Shown here in pieces: positions 50,819 through 56,329 of a stretch of 56,329 nt of DNA. The DNA is from Actinacidiphila acidipaludis (GTDB lineage Bacteria > Actinomycetota > Actinomycetes > Streptomycetales > Streptomycetaceae). Below the pieces are notes generated by a model that saw only the letters and a program-made list of their open reading frames with translations, was not told the origin of the DNA and made no database searches. Each line of letters starts with the position of its first letter. Within the stretch, counting starts at the first letter, position 1. Made by a program: the position numbers and the translations under genes. Location of the stretch: assembly GCF_019890725.1 (NCBI RefSeq), contig NZ_JAINZZ010000051.1, forward strand, positions 1 to 56,329, read 5' to 3'.

Positions 50819-51109
50819 GCATCATGACGAGGGTGAGCTGGATGAGCGGATAGTCGGGTTCTATGAGCGTCTGCGCTCTGAGTTCCCCGACTGCCCGCCC
50901 CGTCCGACGGACTCGCCCTGGATGTCGACGCCGTTGGCGGTCGGCATCGACCACGTGATCATGAACCTGAGCTTCTCCTCCAAGAGTGACGACGCAATCA
51001 AGATGATCGAGGAGCTGGCCGGGGAGTACCGATTGGTCCTGTGGGATCCGCAGTCCCAGGACGCCTACTTGCCGAGCGTCTGAGCCTCGCAGCAGGATGA
51101 CTGGGCTAA

Positions 51110-51958
51110 GAAGTCGTCTCATTTGGGGGTTCGGTAGTCTGCGGCCGTGGGGATCGTGGAGCGCTTGGTGCCGGATGAGCTGTGGGAGTTGTTCCAGCGG
51201 GTAGTGCCGCCTGCGCCGTCGCGGCCGCAGGGTGGCGGTCGGCGTCGTTACGGCGATCGTGAGGTGCTGGCGGCCATCGTGTTCGTCGCCACCTCCGGCT
51301 GTACATGGCGGCAGTTGCCGCCTTCCTTCGGGCCTTCGGGGCCCACGGCTCACCGCCGGTTCACCGAGTGGAGCAAGGGCCGGGTGTGGGCGAAGCTCCA
51401 CCGCCTGGTCCTGGACGAACTCGGCGCGCGCGGTGGGCTGGACTGGAGTCGCTGCGCGATCGACTCGGTGAACATGAGGGCCATGAAAAGGGGGACCTGA
51501 CAGGTCCGAATCCTGTGGATCGGGGCAAGTACGGCTCGAAGATCTACTTGATCACCGAGCGGTCTGGCCTGCCCATATCCGTCGGGATCTCGGGGGCGAA
51601 CCTCCACGACAGTCAAGCCCTGATCCCACTGGTCTGCGGCATCCCGCCGATCCGCTCCCGCCGCGGTCCGCGTCGCCAGCGTCCCGCCAAACTCTACGCG
51701 GACAAGGGCTACGACTACAACCACCTGCGCCGATGGCTCGCCTTACGCGGCATCACCCACCGCATCGCCCGCAAAGGCATCGAGTCCTCTCAACGACTCG
51801 GCCGTCACCGCTGGACCGTCGAACGCACCATGGCCTGGCTCGCCGGCTGCCGCCGCCTGCACCGCCGATACGAACGCAAAGCCGAGCACTTCCTCGCCTT
51901 CACCAGCATCGCCTGCACCCTCATCTGCTACCGCAGACTCACCAAATGAGACGACTTC
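51110..51958 (+). mobile_element. IS5-family (IS427-like) insertion sequence with perfect ends
   Basis: The ends are perfect 17-bp inverted repeats, GAAGTCGTCTCATTTGG (51110-51126) and its complement (51942-51958). They are flanked by a TAA target duplication (51107-51109 and 51959-51961). The element is 849 bp and encodes one transposase in two overlapping frames. Perfect ends and an otherwise intact protein suggest recent insertion. It lies exactly at the 3' end of the decayed istB gene, within its stop codon region. Confidence 0.9.
51147..51949 (+). CDS. IS5-family transposase made by −1 frameshift
   Basis: The first frame (51147-51500) reads VERLVPDELWELFQRVVPPA, VFVATSGCTWRQLPPSFGPS and ends NMRAMKRGT. 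The second continues in the −1 frame from KGDLTGPNPVDRGKYGSKIY through the second Asp (SGANLHDSQAL) to the terminal WTVERTMAWLAGCRRLHRRY (catalytic Glu) and a stop at 51947-51949. The change of frame falls on AAAAGGGGG near 51485, a plausible slippery site, as in other IS427-group elements. The first catalytic Asp lies in WSRCAIDSVNMRA. All DDE residues are present, so the fused protein is probably active. Confidence 0.82.
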
Positions 51959-52718
51959 TAACTTCCCTTCTCCGAAGGGTTCTTGGGCCGCTTGTTGGGG
52001 CGGTAACTGGGGCCGTTCATGATGACCTGATGGCTGGTGTTGATCAGCCGGTCCAGGAGCGATTCGGCGACGACGGGGTTGGGGAACAGGGGGATACCAG
52101 TCGCTCGGCGCCCGGTTGCTGGTGATGATCAGGGAGCGTCCTTGCCGCTCGCTGACCAGCTCGTAGAGGTCGTCGGCCTGAGCGGCGGTCATCTGGCGCA
52201 TGGCGAAGTCGTCGAGGATCAGGACGTCGGGGCGGATCAGCTCGCGCATGCGTTTGTCCCAGGTGCGGTCCGCATGTCCGCCGGCGAGCTCGGCCACGAT
52301 CCGGCTGGTCTTCGCGAAGCGGACGTTCGCGCCCTGGCGGACGGCGAGATGCCCGAGCGCCGGGGCGATATGGGTCTTGCCGACACCCACCGGCCCGAAC
52401 AAAATTACGGACTCCCCGGCGTGGAGCCAGCGCAGGGCCGCCAGGTCCCGGATCTGCGCGGCGGGGAGCTTCGAGGAGGCGGCGATGTCGAACTCCTCCA
52501 AGGTCACCTGCTGCTCGAACTTCGCCCGATGCAGACGGCGTTGGAAGGCGACGGTCTCACGGCGGGTGATCTCGTCCTGACACAGGACCTGGAGGAAGTC
52601 CAGGTGGCCGAGCTCTCCGCCCTGGGCCTGGGCCAGGCGGGCGTCGAGGGTCTCCAGCATCCCGGACAGTCGGAGCACCTTCAGCGACTCGCGCAGGGCA
52701 GTGTTCCATCACGCTCAT
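51958..52718 (-). pseudogene. istB: IstB-type ATPase of an IS21 element, frameshifted
   Basis: The body reads LSGMLETLDARLAQAQGGEL, Walker A VILFGPVGVGKTHIAPALGH, Walker B RPDVLILDDFAMRQM and ERQGRSLIITSNRAPSDWYP, a classic IstB ATPase that assists IstA. Just after the ATG (52718, overlapping the istA stop as ATGA), one extra base puts the first codons out of frame. Near 52105 an extra C in a C-run shifts the end, so the normal C-terminus (LINTSHQVIMNGPSYRPNKR) is in another frame. The stop at 51958-51960 now lies at the junction with the IS5 element. Confidence 0.85.
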
Positions 52719-53834
52719 CGCACGGTCTCCTCGGCGTCGTCGTGGCCCTGGTCCTCGCGGAGCGCGCCCAGTGTCTGGGTGGGGATGTCGGCGGGGAACA
52801 GACCCTCGGGGCCGTGGAGGAAGGCCGCCGCGCCGGCGTCGCCGGTCTCCGGCTCGGGGTCGGTCTCGGTGCCTGCGATCAGGATGCCCTTGATCGTGTG
52901 GTAGGACGGGTCGCCGACAGTCAGGGCCTTCGCGCAGGCGGCCTCCAGGCGGGTGTCGCTGTACTCCCGCAGCCCGAGGACTCCCTGGGCGGCGCGGAGC
53001 CGGTAGAGCGCGTTGATCTCCAGCAGCTGGTCGACCACCTCCCGGCAGCGGTCCCCGACCTCCGATGCTTGGGTCCGGCACCAGAGAGGGGTCTTCATCT
53101 GGAACGCGATCTTCTCCGGCGGGTAGTCCGCCTTGTCGGTGCGTTTTCCCTGTTCCAGGGCGGCGTGGGTCTTGACGAGCTGGCCCTCGTGGAAGACCTG
53201 GACCATGGTCGCGGTGGAGCGGACGTCGACGGGGCGGCCGATCAGCTTCCAGGGCACCGAGTAGAGGGTGCGGCCGATCTTGACGTGGATGTCGGGGCCG
53301 ACGGTGGCGGTGGACCAGCGGGCGAGCACGAAGGGCTTGTCCGGCAGCGGCAGCAAGGCCGGGGCCTCGACCGCGTCGAAGACCGTCAGCGGGGCGGCCC
53401 CGCCCAGCGGCCTGCACTGCCGACCGCCGGCGATCTCCCTGACCCAGACCAGGGCCTCGGCCTGCATGTGTTCGAGGGAGGTGAACTGGCGGCCGCTCCA
53501 GAACGAGTCGCGAACGTAGGGCATCGGCGCTCGACCCGCGGCTTGTCCTTGGGGTGCACGGCCCTGGCCGGGTCGACCAGAGCCCCGTAGTAGAAGGCGA
53601 GTTCGGCATAAGCCTTGTTGATCTTCGGGTCGTAGAGGTCGGGCCTGTCGACCCCGGTCTTGAGGTTGTCCGGCACCAGTCGGCGCGGGACGCCTCCGAA
53701 GAAACGGAACGCCTCGGCGTGCGATTCGGTCCAGGCATGCTGGTCCATATGGATCACCGGGCGCACGAACATGTGCCGCGAGCAGGGCAGCACCATCACG
53801 AAAGCCCAGATCCGGTGGCGTTTGCCAGGGGCCT
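52715..53834 (-). pseudogene. istA: IstA transposase of an IS21 element, truncated and frameshifted
   Basis: The 5' part in one frame reads KRHRIWAFVMVLPCSRHMFV, RPVIHMDQHAWTESHAEAFR and RRLVPDNLKTGVDRPDLYDP (second catalytic Asp). After KPRVER one base is missing and the sequence continues in another frame as PMPYVRDSFWSGRQFTSLEH to the end, including LYSVPWKLIGRPVDVRST (C-terminal domain). The N-terminus with the helix-turn-helix and first Asp is absent; it is cut at 53834 by an IS3-type end. The element is dead. Confidence 0.85.
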
Positions 53835-53998
53835 TGACCCCGGATTCTGGACACGGGTTATGCGGCTGGTGTCAGCGTAGTTGATGCTGTTCTGGTCGCT
53901 GTTTCGTAGGCCATCGGGCTGCGCTGTCCGAGGCGGGAGTGGCGGCGTCGGGTGTTGTAACGGTGGAGCCAGCCGAACGCCTCAAGGCGTGTCGAGTC
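53835..53998 (-). mobile_element. IS3-family remnant (right end and orfB C-terminus)
   Basis: The leftward frame reads FGWLHRYNTRRRHSRLGQRS then PMAYE, the C-terminal tail of IS3-type transposase (after the catalytic Glu), ending in a stop at 53858-53860. Just beyond it, TGACCCCGGATTCTGGACA (53835-53853) looks like an IS3-type inverted repeat and abuts the interrupted istA. The rest of the element was lost when it recombined with the RHS remnant on its other side. Confidence 0.7.
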
Positions 53999-54450
53999 GG
54001 GGACTGCGGTGCCCGCTCCGCCGGTGAGGGTTGTCGCGGTCTTGCGCTCCGCGGCGTCATAGGTGTTGGTGGTTGTCCGGGTGATCCCGTTGGCGGTCTC
54101 GGTGATCTTGGATGGGTTGCCGTACCGGTCGTACTCGGTGGTCGTGGTGGGCCGTTGGTCCGGGTTCGATGCGCCGCCGGTGATGGCGCCGGCGGGCGCG
54201 GTGGAGCACAGGAGCCCGGCCCATTCCGGCCGGCCGTTGCACGCGCCGGTACCGGTTGCCGCGTAGTAGGTCGTGACGGTCGCTGCCGCGTCGCTGCCGG
54301 TGGACTTCGGTTGCGTCACCTCGACCGGTCGGCCCTGGTCGTCGTAGGCGGTGGTCTTGGTGGTGTTCAGGCCGCCCGGATCGTCCGTGGTCGAGACGGG
54401 GAGGGCTTTCTCCCAGTCGTAGGCGGTTGTTGTGGTGCGGGTGTCGCGCT
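53999..54450 (-). pseudogene. RHS-repeat gene fragment fused to the IS3 remnant
   Basis: The leftward frame reads RTTTTAYDWEKALPVSTTDD, TTAYDDQGRPVEVTQPKSTG, CNGRPEWAGLLCSTAPAGA and TTTEYDRYGNPSKITETANG, which are YD/RHS repeats of a secreted toxin scaffold. At TAVPDSTRLEAFGW the sequence changes without interruption into IS3 transposase sequence. This makes one chimeric 153-codon frame (from about 54319) that is not a real protein. The upstream end is cut near 54450 by the oxidoreductase gene's flank. It is the third RHS locus in the window. Confidence 0.75.
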
Positions 54451-54476
54451 TCCTCGCCGCCCCCCCCGGGCGCCGG

Positions 54477-55508
54477 TCAGAAACCGGTCATCGTGATCTT
54501 GCCGATGGCCTTGCCCGACTCCAGGACGCGGTGTGCCTCGCGCAGGTGCTCGGCGTTGACCTTCCCCAGGTCGGTGGCGGCCGTGGTGGCGAGGATCCCG
54601 GCGTCGACCAGCCGGGCGACCTGATCGAGGATGCGCCCCTGCTCGGCCAGGTCGGCGGTGCGGTGCAGGGACCGGGTGAACATGAACTCCCAGTGGAAGG
54701 CGATGCTCTTGGACTTCAGCAGGCCGATCTCGAGCTGGCCGAAGTCGTCGATGGCCACGATGTGCCCGAAGGGTTTGACGAGTTCGGCGTAGGCGGCCAG
54801 GTTGTGGTCGGTGGCGATGGTGCCGAAGACGAAGTCCAGTCCGTCGGGGGCGATGTGGTGCACCTGCGGGACGAGCGCCTCGCGGTGGTCGACGGTGTGC
54901 ACGGCTCCGAAGCGCCGTGCGAACTCCGCGGTCTCGGGACGGGACGCGGTGCCGATCACCGTCAGGCTGGTCAGGGCGCGGGCCAGCTGGCAGACCATCG
55001 CACCGACACCGCCGGCGGCGGCGGTGACCAGCAGGGTGCCGGTCTGTTTGGGGGCGGCGGCGTGCAGTCCGAGGTGCTCGAAGAGGCCTTCCCATGCGGT
55101 CAGGGAGGTGAGTGGCAGCGCCGCGGCGCCGGCGAAGGACAGCGAGGCGGGCTTGTGGCCGACGATCCGCTCGTCCACCGCGTGGAAGAGTGAATTGGCA
55201 CCCGGCCGGTCGAGGGCGCCTGCGTAGAAGACGTCGTCGCCCACCTGGAACGACTCGACCTCCTCACCGACGGCGACAACGGTGCCGGCCGCGTCCCAGC
55301 CCAGGACCTTGGGCTCGCCGCCCGGGTCGGTGCTCTGCCGGATCTTGTAGTCGACCGGGTTGACCGCGACCGCCTCGACCCGCACGAGCAGGTCGCGCGG
55401 CCCCGGCCGCGGTACCGGCAGGGTCGTGTCCACGAGACTGTCCGCGTCGTCCACCGGCAGGCTCGTGCGGTAGGCGACGGCGGGCATGGCCTGCGGGAGC
55501 CGGGTCAT
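54477..55508 (-). CDS. NAD(P)H:quinone oxidoreductase / zinc-type alcohol dehydrogenase-like protein
   Basis: This 343-residue medium-chain dehydrogenase/reductase starts at ATG 55508 behind AGGAGG. The N-terminal catalytic domain has VEAVAVNPVDYKIRQ and VLGWDAAGTVVAVGEEVESF. The Rossmann domain has LLVTAAAGGVGAMVCQLARA (about residues 155-175; the coenzyme-binding GGVG motif), and the end is RVLESGKAIGKITMTGF. It lacks the Cys/His zinc ligands of true alcohol dehydrogenases, so a zinc-independent quinone or enone reductase using NADPH is likely. It is divergent from an HxlR-type regulator that probably controls it, perhaps in response to electrophiles or quinones. Confidence 0.9.
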   Translation of the reverse strand: MTRLPQAMPAVAYRTSLPVDDADSLVDTTLPVPRPGPRDLLVRVEAVAVNPVDYKIRQSTDPGGEPKVLGWDAAGTVVAVGEEVESFQVGDDVFYAGALDRPGANSLFHAVDERIVGHKPASLSFAGAAALPLTSLTAWEGLFEHLGLHAAAPKQTGTLLVTAAAGGVGAMVCQLARALTSLTVIGTASRPETAEFARRFGAVHTVDHREALVPQVHHIAPDGLDFVFGTIATDHNLAAYAELVKPFGHIVAIDDFGQLEIGLLKSKSIAFHWEFMFTRSLHRTADLAEQGRILDQVARLVDAGILATTAATDLGKVNAEHLREAHRVLESGKAIGKITMTGF

Positions 55509-55568
55509 GACTGTTCCTCCTGAGGGCGGCGCGGGTGCGTCCTGCGCCACCAACGTACTTCCGAGGAG

Positions 55569-55592
55569 GTAGTAACCCGCAAGGGACACTAC
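55569..55592. promoter_or_regulatory. operator-like palindrome between oxidoreductase and HxlR gene
   Basis: GTAGTAACCC at 55569-55578 faces GGGACACTAC at 55583-55592 around GCAA, with eight of ten positions paired. It is about 60 bp upstream of the oxidoreductase start and 54 bp upstream of the regulator start, a fitting place for HxlR-type dimer binding and shared control of both genes. Confidence 0.55.
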
Positions 55593-55645
55593 TATCCCTG
55601 GGGAAGTGTTTGGGTGGGAGCGGTGAAGCCAGGAAGGGCGGGCCC

Positions 55646-56002
55646 ATGGTGACGCTCTGCGAGTCCCAGCGGCACGACCATCACGACGTGTACGCCGCCC
55701 AATGTCCGTGCCGGGACGTGCTCGACCTCCTGGCCAACAAGTGGTCGGCGCTGGCGATCGGAGCCATGGAGGAGGGGCCACAGCGTTTCGGCGCCCTGCA
55801 GAAACGGCTGGAGGGGGTGAGCCCCAAGGTGCTCACCGCGACACTGCGCCGCCTTCAGCAGCGGGGCTTCGTGGAGCGGACCGTCTACCCCGCGGTACCG
55901 CTGCACGTCGAGTACGAACTGACGGACCTCGGCCGCAGCGTGGCGGGCCCCTTGGCGCAACTGCGCGGCTGGGTGGAGGACCACATCGACGAGATCGGCT
56001 GA
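55646..56002 (+). CDS. HxlR-family winged-helix transcriptional regulator
   Basis: The start at ATG 55646 gives 118 residues. The HxlR domain spans about residues 18-110: CPCRDVLDLLANKWSALAIG, then GPQRFGALQKRLEGVSPKVL, the recognition helix region TATLRRLQQRGFVERTVYP and the wing YELTDLGRSVAGPLAQL. Cys residues near the N-terminus (CESQ, QCPC) could sense thiol-reactive compounds, as in the related HypR/QorR-type regulators. It is divergent from the oxidoreductase and probably represses or activates it. Confidence 0.9.
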   Translation: MVTLCESQRHDHHDVYAAQCPCRDVLDLLANKWSALAIGAMEEGPQRFGALQKRLEGVSPKVLTATLRRLQQRGFVERTVYPAVPLHVEYELTDLGRSVAGPLAQLRGWVEDHIDEIG

Positions 56003-56111
56003 CGGCACCCAGCAGTCGCGGGCGTCCGCCGGAGCTCGGCGCGGCGTTGGCGGTGCGGTGCAGTCAGGAGTCGCCGTGCCGCCCTCGCGTTCGTCGCCGC
56101 GGCGGCTCGGT

Positions 56112-56329
56112 CTACTCGGCGCGGAGGTCGATGACGATCTTGCCCTGCACGTGCCGGCCGGCCTGGAGTTCGACCGCACGGCGGATCTGCTCGATCGGGA
56201 ACCTCGCTGCGATCGGCACCCGCAGTCGGCCTTCGGCGACCAGGCGGGCGATCTCCTCCAGGGCTCCGGGGACCGCGTTCGCGCCGTTGGCCGCGGCCAC
56301 GCCCTCGACCTGCGCGGCGATGGTGCAGA
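56112..56329 (-). CDS. zinc-binding/quinone oxidoreductase, C-terminal part (partial)
   Basis: The gene enters from the right edge; 71 codons are visible up to the stop at 56112-56114. The sequence EGVAAANGANAVPGALEEIA, GRLRVPIAARFPIEQIRRAV and HVQGKIVIDLRAE is the end of a medium-chain NADP-dependent oxidoreductase (HVxGKIVL-type ending). It is a second oxidoreductase beside the HxlR gene and is probably a similar quinone or enone reductase. Confidence 0.75.
   Translation of the reverse strand, partial: CTIAAQVEGVAAANGANAVPGALEEIARLVAEGRLRVPIAARFPIEQIRRAVELQAGRHVQGKIVIDLRAE

Larger units (their letters stand above)
49754..51083 (+). pseudogene. small cytosolic protein gene interrupted by an IS256 insertion
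   Basis: The 5' part (ATG 49754) reads SFDLAVLAMDASADAAAARA then MFERCNSLHH. The 3' part after the insertion reads DEGELDERIVGFYERLRSEF, then PLAVGIDHVIMNLSFSS and ends in WDPQSQDAYLPSV with a stop at 51081-51083. Removing 49849-50818 and one copy of the 9-bp duplication restores one uninterrupted frame across the junction (NSLHHDEGEL). The reconstructed protein is about 119 residues and belongs to an unnamed family that starts SFDLAVLAMD in streptomycetes. The gene is inactivated. Confidence 0.85.

Noticed and set aside
53858..54319. A 153-codon RHS-like protein
   Set aside because: It is a chimera of an RHS fragment and the C-terminus of an IS3 transposase created by recombination.

Overview
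The window is high-GC actinobacterial DNA, most likely from a Streptomyces or close relative. The basis is GC-rich codon third positions, many GTG starts, 4-nt ATGA/GTGA stop-start overlaps, and families typical of Streptomycetaceae (DUF6083, DUF6000, NB-ARC/TPR, secreted RHS/Hint proteins, IS5/IS21/IS256/IS630 elements). It reads as an accessory region: conflict genes, secreted polymorphic toxins, insertion sequences and many gene remnants. No tRNA, rRNA or housekeeping operon was seen.

Layout. 1-4.0 kb: a sigma-70-like gene with coupled small genes, then an NB-ARC/TPR gene broken by a frameshifting deletion. 4.0-13.0 kb: DUF805 membrane protein, remnant of an ATP-dependent DNA ligase, SH3-like secreted protein, UvrD-type helicase fused in frame to an HNH-like lipoprotein (with a decayed copy beside it), DUF6083 protein, an XRE regulator with three operator palindromes, and an IS630 element. 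13.1-25.7 kb: a polymorphic toxin module, namely a 2374-residue RHS-Hint-LHH nuclease, its overlapping SUKH immunity gene, and a divergent secreted DNRLRE/LamG/FG-GAP protein. 25.9-31.3 kb: membrane, excalibur and lamin-tail proteins, a decayed IS5 transposase and small hypotheticals.

31.3-43.9 kb is the most unusual part. A complete type I-E interference set (cas3, cse1, cse2, cas7e, cas5e, cas6e) runs leftward in tightly coupled order. Where cas1-cas2 would be expected it continues into a Mu/Tn7/Tn5053-type DDE transposase (TnsB/TniA-like, DD35E) and an AAA+ ATPase (TnsC/TniB/MuB-like). An 18-repeat CRISPR array lies divergently behind an A-rich leader. No cas1, cas2, tnsA or tniQ/tnsD was found. 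Only 56 bp separate cas6e from the transposase, too little for a transposon end. This looks like a candidate type I-E CRISPR-associated transposon, or a Cas-coupled transposase, that has kept an apparently intact Cas3. The array repeats are odd: stem and flanks are conserved but the hairpin loops differ in nearly every repeat.

44-56.3 kb: hypotheticals, a second RHS protein with a hydrophobic C-terminus next to a small two-helix membrane protein (possible immunity), and an IS pile-up. The pile-up contains an internally deleted IS256 with a 9-bp target duplication splitting a gene that can be reconstructed, an intact IS5-type element at the end of a decayed IS21, and an IS3 remnant fused to an RHS remnant. 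The window ends with a quinone oxidoreductase/HxlR regulator pair and a partial second oxidoreductase.
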